A DNA stretch of 64,000 nucleotides from Anderseniella sp039978075 (GCA_039978075.1 JBDWCA010000007.1:124001-188000); one strand, 5' to 3'; positions 26,227 to 34,629 are shown, numbered from the stretch's first letter. Notes: generated by a model from the sequence alone, not told the origin. Made by a program: numbers and translations.

Positions 26227-27845
26227 GAGGTTTGTGCTCCGGGCTTCAGTTGTTCGGCCAGCCAGATCAGTCCGAGACAGAAACCGGCCAGCAACAGCGC
26301 AATTCCGGCAGCTTCAACAGACCGGTAACTGCCCATTTTCTGCAGCAGTAGAAGCGGCAGGGTGACAAAGTCAGCAGAACCAAACAGGGCCGCTGCTCCC
26401 AGATCTCCGATTGACAGGGCGGCTGCAAAGGCGAACGCCAGTGCGAATGACCGCGTCAGGACCGGCAAGTCAATCAAGCGCCATCTTTGCAGTCCGGACA
26501 GCCCCAGACTGGCACACAGGCGGTCATGAATTTGCGCCTGCCCGACCACGGCAGGCCTCAAGATACGCAAGGCAAAGGGCAGCGCCATGAGTGCGTTGAC
26601 GATTGCCACGATGACGGGGGCGGCTGAGTTGGCCAGGCCTGTCCTGTGCAATACCACAAACCATCCAGCGCCTATCACGACCGGGGGAACGACCAGGATC
26701 AATGATCCTGACGCCTGCATGCTGGACATGAATGCTGATGCTGTGCGCGACGGTATGCGGTGGCGCATGATGGTGCGCTGTGCCGCAAGCAGGCACCAGG
26801 CCATCACCAGGGCCAGGGTGGCGGCAGTGAGTGCAAGGATGAGTGATGTGACGAGCGCGCGCCAGAACACCGGTTGCGAAACGATAACACCGAAAGGAGC
26901 GGCAATGCCGGACAGTACAATAGCCAGCATCGGCAGCGCCAGGAACGTCAGACCTGCCGCTACCACCAGCGAATCGATGCGCCTTGATGCGAACCGGTCA
27001 GGACGCCGGGCCGGTTTGCCGACGCTCGACATCACCGCGATGTCGGTGGCCATGCGTCCACCCAGCACAAACAGGCCGGCACAAAGAGCAAGTTGCAATC
27101 CGGCCAGCAACACGGCGCGTGGCGGGTCAAAATCAAATCGCAGGGACTGATAGATCGCGACTTCCAACGTGGTGGCCTTGGGGCCACCGCCCAGCACCAG
27201 CACAACAGCAAAGCTTGCTATGCACAGCATGAAGACAAGGCTGGCGATGCCGGGCAGGACGGATCGGATCACCGGCCATTCGATATGGCGAAACACATGC
27301 CGGGAGGAAAAGCTCAGCTGGGCCGCGAGACGCCAGTTCTCCGGCGGAATCTGTTCCAGAGCGGCAACCAGCAGGCGGGCGGCCAGTGCCATGTTGAAAA
27401 ACACATGGGCTATCAGAATGCCGGCAAGGCCATAGATGTTCAAAGGTCCGGAAAGCCCTGTGCTCTGCAACATTGTGCTTATCCAGCCCTGCCTGCCCCA
27501 CACTTCCACAATACCCAGCACCACCACCAGCGCCGGCAGCGCCAGTGGCAATGCGAGCAGCCGCAAGACGATGTGTCTACCGGGAAACGTTGCCTGACGC
27601 GCAAGCGCCCGCGCCAGCGGGATCGCCGCCAGCACCGACAGCAGCGTGGACAACCCTGCCTGAAGCACAGTGAATTTGGTGATCGACCAGACAAAACCGA
27701 GATAATCGCCACTCAGGTCCGGCAGGGCAGGCGCGATGGCAACCAGTGCCAGCATCGGTGTTGCAACGGCAAGGCCAATAAAACCCAATGCGACAAGACC
27801 GGCAAGGACGGCTGGTTTTGGTCCGGCTGTTCCCGAGGTCTTCAT
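26223..27845 (-). CDS. thiP: thiamine ABC transporter permease
   Basis: Large permease (540 aa) made of two fused membrane domains with about twelve helices in total, as in ThiP and FbpB-type proteins. Each half contains a coupling-loop region: PENWRLAAQLSFSSRHVFRHIEWP in the first half and HDRLCASLGLSGLQRWRLIDLP in the second. It lies between thiB (15 bp upstream) and thiQ (overlapping). Together these genes should import thiamine, TMP or TPP across the inner membrane. Confidence 0.88.
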   Translation of the reverse strand: MKTSGTAGPKPAVLAGLVALGFIGLAVATPMLALVAIAPALPDLSGDYLGFVWSITKFTVLQAGLSTLLSVLAAIPLARALARQATFPGRHIVLRLLALPLALPALVVVLGIVEVWGRQGWISTMLQSTGLSGPLNIYGLAGILIAHVFFNMALAARLLVAALEQIPPENWRLAAQLSFSSRHVFRHIEWPVIRSVLPGIASLVFMLCIASFAVVLVLGGGPKATTLEVAIYQSLRFDFDPPRAVLLAGLQLALCAGLFVLGGRMATDIAVMSSVGKPARRPDRFASRRIDSLVVAAGLTFLALPMLAIVLSGIAAPFGVIVSQPVFWRALVTSLILALTAATLALVMAWCLLAAQRTIMRHRIPSRTASAFMSSMQASGSLILVVPPVVIGAGWFVVLHRTGLANSAAPVIVAIVNALMALPFALRILRPAVVGQAQIHDRLCASLGLSGLQRWRLIDLPVLTRSFALAFAFAAALSIGDLGAAALFGSADFVTLPLLLLQKMGSYRSVEAAGIALLLAGFCLGLIWLAEQLKPGAQTS

Positions 27846-27860
27846 GCCGCTTCCGCCGGA

Positions 27861-28859
27861 TTATCTGGTGGTGGCCTTGAGCCACTCGTCGATCCAGGCC
27901 TTGCGGCTGGCATTCACCTCGTCTGCCGACAACAACAGTGACTTGGCCGGTTTCACCAGCTTGTCAAATGCGTCCGGCAGGGCATCAGAAGTCTTGCCGG
28001 CCGGCCACATCCAGTTGTTGGTGGGGATGTGGTTCTGGAAGCCGGGCCCGGTCATGAAGTCCAGGAACTGGCGAGCCAATGGCTTGTTCTGCGATGACTT
28101 CAAAATGCCGGCGACCTCGATCTGCATATAGTGACCTTCCGGAAAACTGGCGGCGCGGTAGCGCTCGGTGCTTTCCGCCACCATGTGATAGGCAGGTGAT
28201 GTCGTGTAGGACAACACCATAGGCGCTTCACCCTTGGTGAACATGCCATAGGCTTCAGACCAGCCGGGCGTGACGGTCAGTACCCGCCTTGACAATTTGG
28301 TCCACGCCTCACCGGCCTTGTCGCCGTAGACCGCCTTGATCCACAACAACAGGCCGAGGCCGGGGCTGGAGGTGCGCGGATCCTGAATGACGATTTTCTG
28401 CTCGGGATCGCCGTTCACCAGTTCATCCAGGCTTGCCGGTGGCGTCTTGATTTTCTCGCTGTCATAGATGATGGCGAAGTGACCATAATCGTACGGTACG
28501 AATGTTTTGTCGGTCCATGGCACGGGCAGCTTGATGTTGTCCGTGCTGATGCCGTGTTCTTCAAACAGCCCGGTAGCCGATGCTTCAGCGGTCAGGCTGG
28601 TGTCGATGCCGAGCAGAATGTCGGCCTTGCTGCCGGACCCTTCCAGCTTGATGCGGTTCAAGGTGGCAACCGCATCTGCGACGGCGACCCACTCAAGCTC
28701 GCAATTGCAACTGGCTTCAAATGCGGTCTTGATCTTGGGGCCCGGACCCCAGTCAGAGACGAAGCTGTCATAGGTGTAGACGGTAAGCTTGTCTTTGGCT
28801 GATGCCGGCAGTACCAGGGCCATCAGAGCGGCAAGGCATAAAGTGAAAAGTCGCAGCAT
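27861..28859 (-). CDS. thiB: thiamine ABC transporter substrate-binding protein
   Basis: Periplasmic thiamine-binding protein, 332 aa. The signal peptide ends at about LPASA-KDKLTVYTYDSF; VYTYDSFVSDWGPGPKIKTAFE is the ThiB opening. Later family segments include VPYDYGHFAIIYDSEKI, IVIQDPRTSSPGLGLLLW and the C-terminal NNWMWPAGKTSDALPDAFDKL. The ATG at 28859 is preceded by GGAGGAGATT, a strong ribosome site that the upstream TPP riboswitch could mask. First gene of thiBPQ. Confidence 0.9.
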   Translation of the reverse strand: MLRLFTLCLAALMALVLPASAKDKLTVYTYDSFVSDWGPGPKIKTAFEASCNCELEWVAVADAVATLNRIKLEGSGSKADILLGIDTSLTAEASATGLFEEHGISTDNIKLPVPWTDKTFVPYDYGHFAIIYDSEKIKTPPASLDELVNGDPEQKIVIQDPRTSSPGLGLLLWIKAVYGDKAGEAWTKLSRRVLTVTPGWSEAYGMFTKGEAPMVLSYTTSPAYHMVAESTERYRAASFPEGHYMQIEVAGILKSSQNKPLARQFLDFMTGPGFQNHIPTNNWMWPAGKTSDALPDAFDKLVKPAKSLLLSADEVNASRKAWIDEWLKATTR

Positions 28860-28927
28860 TTTCAATCTCCTCCAGGAAGACGACAAAATGCTGGCGGGGA
28901 ACGCGGGAAACCGTCGAAAACGGGCTC

Positions 28928-29019
28928 GTATCCCTCCGCCGGCATGATCCGGATCAGGTTCAGAGGGTTGGCAAGGACACTTGCCTCTCAGCCCTTCAAA
29001 TTAATGGGCACCCCGAGAG
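28928..29019 (-). ncRNA. TPP riboswitch (THI element)
   Basis: Read on the minus strand, the leader contains the THI-box blocks in order: CTCGGGGTGCCC (from 29017 leftwards), GGGCTGAGA (28994-28986), ACCCTCTGAACCTGATCCGG (to 28947) and the closing GCCGGCGGAGGGA (to 28931). These are the near-invariant TPP-sensing helices P1-P5. It precedes thiB by about 70 bp. Control is likely at translation initiation or by attenuation in the 28860-28925 segment; no strong T-run hairpin is visible there, which favours masking of the thiB ribosome site. Confidence 0.93.
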
Positions 29020-29085
29020 CAATTTAAAGATATAGGGCACGAGACAGCACTTGTGCAACCAACATTGTGTGGTATTGCAGCGGCC

Positions 29086-29718
29086 ATGACACAGAAGTTT
29101 ACGATACTGCTGGCCGGCGAGTTGACCGTAACCGACAGGCTCAGAAACCAGATCGGCAGCAGCAGAATCATTGCTGCCGATGGTGGCATGGCGCATGCGG
29201 CTTCACTTGGTGTCTTGCCGGAACTGTGGCTCGGTGACTTTGATTCCAGTGACGAAACCCTTGTTGCCCGGTATGCGCACGTGCCGCGTCAGCCTTACCC
29301 TGTCGACAAAAATGCAACGGACGGGGAACTGGCGGTTGATGAGGCGATCCGGCTGGGCGCAACCGAAATACTGTTGGCAGGCGGGTTTGGCGGACAGGCT
29401 GATCATGCCTTTGCCCACCTGATGTTGCTGTTGCGGCTAAAAGCGCAAGGCATGAAGGTGATGTTGTCCAGCGGGCACGAGGAAGCCTGGCCGTTGCTGG
29501 ATGATACTGTGGAAATCGATGTGCCGCCGGCATCGCGTTTGTCGATCTTGCCGGTGAGCGATCTGGAACGCATTACCATTGAAGGTGTGCGATGGCCATT
29601 GACAGACAGGGACGTTGTGCTGGGCTCAACACTGACCTTGTCAAATGAAGTGGAAACGTCGCCGGCGCGTGTGTCTGTTGCTGCCGGCAAGGCGATCGTA
29701 CTGGCCTATCCGGTTTAA
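29086..29718 (+). CDS. thiamine pyrophosphokinase
   Basis: Cytosolic kinase of about 210 aa that transfers pyrophosphate from ATP to thiamine, giving TPP directly. Family motifs are ADGGMAHAASLGVLPELWLGDFDSSD, KNATDGELAVDEAI and GGFGGQADHAFAHLMLL. It is divergent from thiBPQ, and its start is only about 70 bp from the riboswitch, so imported thiamine can be salvaged straight to TPP. A GTG at 29053 would add 11 residues; the ATG at 29086 is preferred because the catalytic fold begins immediately after it, though neither start has a good ribosome site. Confidence 0.85.
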   Translation: MTQKFTILLAGELTVTDRLRNQIGSSRIIAADGGMAHAASLGVLPELWLGDFDSSDETLVARYAHVPRQPYPVDKNATDGELAVDEAIRLGATEILLAGGFGGQADHAFAHLMLLLRLKAQGMKVMLSSGHEEAWPLLDDTVEIDVPPASRLSILPVSDLERITIEGVRWPLTDRDVVLGSTLTLSNEVETSPARVSVAAGKAIVLAYPV

Positions 29719-29725
29719 GGCTACC

Positions 29726-30559
29726 CTACACGATAGAAAGTGCCGACGGACCGTCGGGAGCCGGGAATTCGTGGTCAAGCAGTGCCAGATCATCGTCATC
29801 CAGTTCAACCTCAAGGGCTGCAACGATTGGATCGACGCGTTCCGTACGGGATGTCTTCGGGATGGCAATGGTCTGGTGTTGGGCCATCAGCCAGGCAAGT
29901 GCAATGGATGCCGGTGTGCACCCGTGACGGTCGGCCAGCGTTGCGAGGCTTGCGTCACGCAACAGCCTGCCTTCACCGAGCGGGCAATAAGCCATCACGG
30001 CAATGCTGTTTTCCGCAAGTTTCGGTTTCAGGTCCCATTCGATACCGCGGTCCGACAGATTGTACAGCACCTGGTCGACAGCACATTCGCGTCCATCACG
30101 GACACCGAGCAGTTCATCCATGTCTTCGGCATCCAGGTTGCTGACACCCCATTTGAGGATTTTTCCATCAGCCTTGAGACGTTCGAAACCGGATACGGTT
30201 TCGTCCAGTGGATACTGGCCGCGCCAGTGCAGCAGATACAGGTCGATACGATCTGTCTGCAATCGTTCAAGTGAACGCTCGCAGGCGGCGACAACCCCGT
30301 CATAAGATGCGTTGTGCGGGTAGGCTTTCGAGACAATGTAGGCCTCGTCACGACGATGTTTTACGGCTTGGGCGACAACAAGTTCAGCGCCTCCTTCACC
30401 ATACATTTCCGCTGTGTCGATGAGGTTTAGTCCGCGGTCAAGACCATGGCGCAGGACGTCGGCTTCTGACTGCAGCAGGCCTGCATCTTCACCCATGCGC
30501 CAGGTGCCGAGGCCAAGTGCGGGTATTTTGTCTCCGCCGGGAAGGGTTACATGCTTCAT
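29726..30559 (-). CDS. aldo/keto reductase
   Basis: NAD(P)H-dependent oxidoreductase of 277 aa with the TIM-barrel AKR pattern. The catalytic tetrad is recognisable as the aspartate and tyrosine in LIDTAEMYGEGGAE, the lysine in YIVSKAYPHN and the histidine in LYLLHWRGQYP. The C-terminal cofactor segment is AIPKTSRTERVDPIVAALEVEL. ATG 30559 is preferred, with GGAG upstream, over an in-frame start 12 bp earlier. It is divergent from the decarboxylase unit and convergent with the kinase gene. Substrate unknown. Confidence 0.85.
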   Translation of the reverse strand: MKHVTLPGGDKIPALGLGTWRMGEDAGLLQSEADVLRHGLDRGLNLIDTAEMYGEGGAELVVAQAVKHRRDEAYIVSKAYPHNASYDGVVAACERSLERLQTDRIDLYLLHWRGQYPLDETVSGFERLKADGKILKWGVSNLDAEDMDELLGVRDGRECAVDQVLYNLSDRGIEWDLKPKLAENSIAVMAYCPLGEGRLLRDASLATLADRHGCTPASIALAWLMAQHQTIAIPKTSRTERVDPIVAALEVELDDDDLALLDHEFPAPDGPSALSIV

Positions 30560-30659
30560 ACGCAACTCCACTATTCCATTTCCGCAGCTTGACGCAGGAA
30601 GCCGTGTAAACGCAAGGTACCTTGCAACTGATAAACAATACTTGAAGCCGAAGGGCAGA

Positions 30660-31193
30660 ATGAAAACTCAGCATTTTTCATTTACCGCAGATGACTGGCG
30701 GGCAGGCATATTCGCTGCGCTGAAAAAACAGCAGGTGCAGCAGATGGCTTATGTGCCGGATGCCGGTCACGCCAGCCTGATCAGTGCCTGTTATGCCGAT
30801 GGCGATATCGGTTGCACTGTTCTTACCACCGAAGAAGAAGGAGTTGCCCTGCTGGCGGGTGCCGAGCTTGGCGGGCAGCGCGGGGTCATGCTGATGCAGT
30901 CATCTGGCGTGGGCAATTGCGTGAACATGTTCTCGCTGCTGAAATCATGCGGATTCCCGTTTGTCACGCTGGTGACGATGCGGGGTGAATGGGGCGAGTT
31001 CAATCCGTGGCAGATGCCGATGGGACAGGCAACGGAAGAAACTTTCAGGCGATCGGGTTTCGTTGTCTATCGGGCCGATACCGGTGAAGATGCAGCGGCC
31101 ATGACCGGTTCGGCGATGCGACTGGCCTATGACAGCAATTGCCCGGTTGCCGTTTTGCTGTCGCAGCGCCTGATCGGTGCGAAGGATTTTTAG
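30660..31193 (+). CDS. TPP-dependent decarboxylase, alpha-type (PYR-domain) subunit
   Basis: A 177-residue protein equal to the N-terminal (PYR) half of TPP decarboxylases such as sulfopyruvate decarboxylase ComD or phosphonopyruvate decarboxylase. The TPP-activating glutamate lies in TTEEEGVALLAGAELGG, and NCVNMFSLLKSCGFPFVTLVTMRGEWGEFNPWQMPMG is characteristic of the sulfo-/phosphonopyruvate group. The ATG at 30660 follows GAAGGGC. The beta subunit follows after 14 bp, and RidA- and DadA-like genes complete the unit. The substrate is likely a 3-substituted pyruvate with a sulfonate or phosphonate group; that is inference. Confidence 0.8.
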   Translation: MKTQHFSFTADDWRAGIFAALKKQQVQQMAYVPDAGHASLISACYADGDIGCTVLTTEEEGVALLAGAELGGQRGVMLMQSSGVGNCVNMFSLLKSCGFPFVTLVTMRGEWGEFNPWQMPMGQATEETFRRSGFVVYRADTGEDAAAMTGSAMRLAYDSNCPVAVLLSQRLIGAKDF

Positions 31194-31207
31194 GATGGAC
31201 CGCTGAG

Positions 31208-31795
31208 ATGATCGGACGACGCGACGCGATAGCGGAAATTTTGATGGACCGGCCAGACAACCTGCTGGTGATCAGCGGACTTGGATCACCGACATATGAT
31301 GTGGCGGCGGCAGGTGATGTCGCGCAGAATTTCTATTTGTGGGGCGCCATGGGAGGCGCTGCCGCCATGGGGCTCGGACTTGCACAGGCACGCCCCGATG
31401 CCCGTGTGCTCGTAATCACCGGTGACGGTGAAATGCTGATGGGCCTGGGCTCGCTTGCAACCCTGGGAGCCAAGGCACCGGCCAACCTCGCCATACTGGT
31501 GATCGACAATGAAGCGTTTGGTGAAACAGGCGGTCAGACCAGTCACACCGGGAAGACCACCAACCTGGCCGCTGTTGCGCTGGCATGCGGGTTCAGACAG
31601 GTCGCGACTGCGTACAAGCAGGCAGACCTTGCCGGCGTGAAGCAACTTGTGCTTGAAGACGCAGGGCCTGTGCTGGGCGTCATAAAGACAGGGTCGGATG
31701 AACTGCCAAGAGTTCTGCCGGAACGCGACGGGCACATTATCAGAAATACATTCAAGACAGCTTTAGCAAATCAGCAAAATGGAGAAAGCAAATGA
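31208..31795 (+). CDS. TPP-dependent decarboxylase, beta-type (PP-domain) subunit
   Basis: A 195-residue protein equal to the C-terminal, TPP-diphosphate-binding half of the decarboxylase. The GDG motif opens VITGDGEMLMGLGSLATLG, and DNEAFGETGGQTSHTG closes the cofactor site. In ComE and phosphonopyruvate decarboxylase the region GGQTSHT contacts TPP and substrate. It should pair with the preceding gene to form an alpha-beta enzyme. The start at 31208 is chosen because MIGRRDAIAEIL matches family N-termini; the upstream frame extension is unrelated. It overlaps the RidA gene by 4 bp. Confidence 0.82.
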   Translation: MIGRRDAIAEILMDRPDNLLVISGLGSPTYDVAAAGDVAQNFYLWGAMGGAAAMGLGLAQARPDARVLVITGDGEMLMGLGSLATLGAKAPANLAILVIDNEAFGETGGQTSHTGKTTNLAAVALACGFRQVATAYKQADLAGVKQLVLEDAGPVLGVIKTGSDELPRVLPERDGHIIRNTFKTALANQQNGESK

Positions 31796-32145
31796 CGTTG
31801 AAGAGAATTGGTGCGGGCGACCGGATGACAAGCGCGATCATCCATGGTGACAAGGTCTACATGTCCGGTTTCGTGGCGGGCGAGGCCGCAGGCGGCAGCG
31901 TTGCTGCGCAAACAGCTGACATTCTGGCACAGATAGACGCAATGCTGGCGCAGGCCGGATCCGACAAGACGAAGGTCATCAGGGCCACTATCTGGCTGAC
32001 CGACATGGATACCTGGGCTGAAATGAACACCGTGTGGGATGACTGGGTAGTGGCAGGCGAAACACCGTGCCGGGCGGCGGTCCATTCACCCAAGCTGGCG
32101 GCACCGGGGCTGGACGTGGAGATCCAGGTGGAAGCCGCCATTTAG
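31792..32145 (+). CDS. RidA-family enamine/imine deaminase
   Basis: RidA/YjgF-fold protein of 117 aa, expected to form trimers whose interface binds an imine carboxylate and hydrolyses it to the keto acid and ammonia. The family pattern is visible in KVYMSGFVAG, AQIDAMLAQAGSDKTKVIRATIWLTDMDTW and PCRAAVHSPKLAAPGLDVEIQVEAAI. The conserved arginine needed for deamination should be the one in CRAAV (the R105 position of classical RidA). ATGA overlap with the decarboxylase beta gene and 17 bp to the DadA-like gene put it in the same operon, where it could release a keto acid from the imine made by the flavoenzyme. Confidence 0.86.
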   Translation: MTLKRIGAGDRMTSAIIHGDKVYMSGFVAGEAAGGSVAAQTADILAQIDAMLAQAGSDKTKVIRATIWLTDMDTWAEMNTVWDDWVVAGETPCRAAVHSPKLAAPGLDVEIQVEAAI

Positions 32146-32162
32146 TGTGAGGTATTGCTGCC

Positions 32163-33407
32163 ATGGCTAAGGCGCTGGTGCTGGGAGCCGGTATTGTCGG
32201 GGTCACCATGGCTTATGAGCTGTGGCGTGACGGTCACGAGGTGACCGTCATCGACCGCGAGGCTGGCGCCGCTGAATTCACCAGTTTCGGCAATGCCGGC
32301 ATGATTGCACCGGGCCACGCCTATGCCTGGGCATCGCCGGCTTCACCGAAAATTCTGCTCAGGTCATTGTGGCGCAATGATCAGGCGCTTCGGCTAAAAC
32401 CGTCACTGGATCCGGCATTCCTCAAATGGATGTGGAAATTCTGGGGCCAGTGCAGTGCCGAACACGCAGCCGTCAACACCAGGCGGAAGGTCAGGTTGTG
32501 CAATTACGCACAATCGGCGTTCCATGAAACACGTACCGAGACAGGTGTTTCATATGACGCAAACGACGGCGGAATTCTGTATCTGTTCCGGTCACGCTCA
32601 GCGTTCGAAGCAGCTAACAGCAAGGCTGAAATACTACGCCGCGAGGGCTCCGATATCGGTGTTCTGGATGCAGATGGCGTAGCTGAGAAAGATCCGGCCC
32701 TTGCTGACAGCAAGGATCAGTTTGCCGGCGCGCTGTTCGGCGGCCGGGACGAGACCGGCGATTGCAGAATGTTTACCCGCAATCTGGCAATCTGGCTTGG
32801 CGAGCGCGGCGTTACGTTCAAATGGGGAGTAACAATTCGTTCCCTCGAGACGGACGGAGACCGGATCAGCGGCGTTGTAACGGATCAGGGAAACCTGTCC
32901 GCGGACATTATTGTCTTGTCGCTGGGCGTGTATTCGCCCCATCTTGCAAAACCTGTCGGGATTGATCTGCCTATCTATCCGGTCAAGGGATATTCGATGA
33001 CTGTTCCGGTGTCAGGCCGCAACAATGCACCAGCTATCGGCGGAATCGACGAAGAAAGCCTGGTTGCCTATACGCCGATGGGCAATCGGTTGCGGGTGAC
33101 GGCAACAGCAGAGTTTTCGGGTTATGGAGTGAACCATTCGCCGGATGATTTTCGACACATGACAAGCGTGGTGAAAGGATTGTTTCCCGATGGCGCCGAC
33201 TATTCCAGGACAGAGTATTGGGCAGGCCTTCGTCCGATGACGCCTGAAGGAACTCCGATCCTGGGTGCGACGAGGTTCAAAAACCTCTGGATGAATACCG
33301 GTCAGGGCCATATGGGCTGGACCATGAGCCATGGGGCAGGCCGGTTGGTCGCAGATCTCATCGCCGGGCGCAAACCGGCGATTCCGCTCGACGGTATGAT
33401 GCTCTAG
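32163..33407 (+). CDS. dadA: D-amino-acid dehydrogenase-like FAD oxidoreductase
   Basis: FAD-dependent DAO-family dehydrogenase of 414 aa that would oxidise an amino acid to an imine and pass electrons to the respiratory chain. The dinucleotide motif GAGIVGVTMAYELWRDGHEVTVID is at the N-terminus, followed by the DadA signature FTSFGNAGMIAPGHAYAWASP. The C-terminus has WAGLRPMTPEGTPILG and NTGQGHMGWTMSHGAGRLVADLI. It is the last gene of the decarboxylase-RidA unit. True DadA acts broadly on D-amino acids; here the context suggests a narrower, acidic substrate, so the symbol is used at family level. Confidence 0.82.
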   Translation: MAKALVLGAGIVGVTMAYELWRDGHEVTVIDREAGAAEFTSFGNAGMIAPGHAYAWASPASPKILLRSLWRNDQALRLKPSLDPAFLKWMWKFWGQCSAEHAAVNTRRKVRLCNYAQSAFHETRTETGVSYDANDGGILYLFRSRSAFEAANSKAEILRREGSDIGVLDADGVAEKDPALADSKDQFAGALFGGRDETGDCRMFTRNLAIWLGERGVTFKWGVTIRSLETDGDRISGVVTDQGNLSADIIVLSLGVYSPHLAKPVGIDLPIYPVKGYSMTVPVSGRNNAPAIGGIDEESLVAYTPMGNRLRVTATAEFSGYGVNHSPDDFRHMTSVVKGLFPDGADYSRTEYWAGLRPMTPEGTPILGATRFKNLWMNTGQGHMGWTMSHGAGRLVADLIAGRKPAIPLDGMML

Positions 33408-33595
33408 CGCAACATCGCAATAATTGCTCCCTTTGGCATAAGTGGCCTCCTAATGATCCATCCTCCAAATGCGTAAACCTGTGCGCGGATGGACTGGTAT
33501 GACTTGCTTTACGTCAGAAAAACTACATAACTTTTTGAAAGATCAATTGGCGCATGATCACGGGGGTAGTTAAGCGCGAGGATGGGCTTGACGGA

Positions 33596-33862
33596 ATGTC
33601 GGATGTTACGACGAACTGGTTTGCAGGTATTTCGGCCGTTCTCGCGATAATGGTGATTGTGCACACACTGCTGCATATGCGTAAGAACAAGCGGTGGACA
33701 GATGATCGCGATGCGCCGTCGGGCGCAACATTGGTAAACCGGGCCAGATATCGCGGTAACCGCGTGATGCACTACAGCGACGGATCCGTCATGGCCGAAA
33801 CCCGCCTCGGTTTCAGGTCATTCGAGAATTTTGACCTTTATCGACAATATATTGACCGCTAG
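33596..33862 (+). CDS. small membrane-anchored protein with unknown C-terminal domain (paralogue 1)
   Basis: A protein of about 88 residues that I do not recognise. One hydrophobic helix (WFAGISAVLAIMVIVHTLLHM) is followed by a basic linker and a C-terminal domain of about 40 residues containing RARYRGNRVMHYSDGSV and FENFDLYRQYID. The same domain ends the protein encoded at 33935-34462, with about 21 identities in 41 ungapped positions. ATG 33554 is an in-frame alternative start. A short hairpin follows the stop codon. The tryptophan-free, tyrosine- and arginine-rich domain is predicted to be cytoplasmic (positive-inside rule). No function can be assigned. Confidence 0.6.
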   Translation: MSDVTTNWFAGISAVLAIMVIVHTLLHMRKNKRWTDDRDAPSGATLVNRARYRGNRVMHYSDGSVMAETRLGFRSFENFDLYRQYIDR

Positions 33863-33872
33863 TTCAGCATGG

Positions 33873-33895
33873 TTTTCGGTTGAAACAGCCGAAAA
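33873..33895 (+). repeat. short stem-loop between the two paralogous membrane-protein genes
   Basis: TTTTCGGTTG (33873-33882) pairs with CAGCCGAAAA (33886-33895) over 10 bp with one G-U, loop AAA. It starts 11 bp after the first gene's stop codon. There is no T-run after it, so it could be a 3'-end stabiliser or weak terminator. Confidence 0.45.
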
Positions 33896-33934
33896 TCACA
33901 AACCTGATCGCTTTTAAGGTGAAAGAGCAACTTT

Positions 33935-34462
33935 ATGGGTACACTTGAACCCATGTTGCTCCAGCGCGGGATGCTCGCGACAACGAACCCTTCACCCCTG
34001 CCAAATGACGTATCAGCCCTGCATCGAACAGTATTTCGGATACATCCGGCTGGCCGAATCACGATTAATCTGTTGGTTTGTGTCATCTTTTTGTTCGCAG
34101 TGGGCGCTGTCATGAAAAAAAGCCTGATATCTGTCTTTACATTGCTGGGTGTTATGGTTGTGAGCGTGGTGCTGGCTGAATTGTTTGGTCTGAGTGTCAC
34201 AGCCATGGTGCTGATTGCCACGATCGGTTCTCTGGTCTGCCTGCTGATCCTGTTCGTTGTTCCCCGGGTCAGACGGCAGGTCGCAGAACGTGAATACAGG
34301 CAGTTGCTGAGAGAAGGTATGCATTTGATTGTGGGTCGTGCCCGTTACCGGGGACGCCGTGTGCTGCACTACGCCGATGGCAGCGTGGCCGTGCAAACCG
34401 CTGGCGGTATGCTGGCTTTTGACAGCTTTGATGCCTGCAGACGGTTTGTCGATGGACGTTGA
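33935..34462 (+). CDS. membrane protein with unknown C-terminal domain (paralogue 2)
   Basis: A 175-residue unrecognised protein with three hydrophobic helices between residues 42 and 113 (ITINLLVCVIFLFAVGAV, ISVFTLLGVMVVSVVLAELF, TAMVLIATIGSLVCLLILFVV) and a basic segment RVRRQVAEREYRQLLREG. The C-terminal domain, RARYRGRRVLHYADGSV...FDSFDACRRFVD, is the same as in the protein at 33596-33862. The first ~40 residues look non-membrane and may not be translated; an in-frame ATG at 34112 is possible but would remove the first helix. Tandem copies with different membrane parts suggest duplication of the domain followed by change of anchor. Function unknown. Confidence 0.6.
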   Translation: MGTLEPMLLQRGMLATTNPSPLPNDVSALHRTVFRIHPAGRITINLLVCVIFLFAVGAVMKKSLISVFTLLGVMVVSVVLAELFGLSVTAMVLIATIGSLVCLLILFVVPRVRRQVAEREYRQLLREGMHLIVGRARYRGRRVLHYADGSVAVQTAGGMLAFDSFDACRRFVDGR

Positions 34463-34629
34463 AGCGAGTTGATCGTGCGATAAGTGTTAAACAGCGGCAG
34501 GCGTTCATGGTCGCGCGCGGGAATTACTTAAATATTCCGGATTCATGTGCATTTTCTCCAGTCTGATCGATCTGACTGACTGAAAACCGCAGCAGGGTCG
34601 GGAACCGAACCAGGACGCTTTGTGTTGTA

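Noticed and set aside
27093..27941. A 282-codon open frame opposite thiP/thiB
   Set aside because: Shadow frame: rich in Gln, Arg and His in the way expected from complementing a membrane protein, and overlapped by clear thiP sequence.
33502..33530. TTGCTT and TACATA as a possible promoter before the first small membrane protein
   Set aside because: The spacing is 14 bp, outside the usual 16-18 bp range, so it was not listed as a promoter.
33946..33960. 15-bp identity TGAACCCATGTTGCT shared with 48055-48069
   Set aside because: In a 64-kb window a few 15-mer matches are expected by chance, and the flanks do not match; no mobile element or shared gene is involved.
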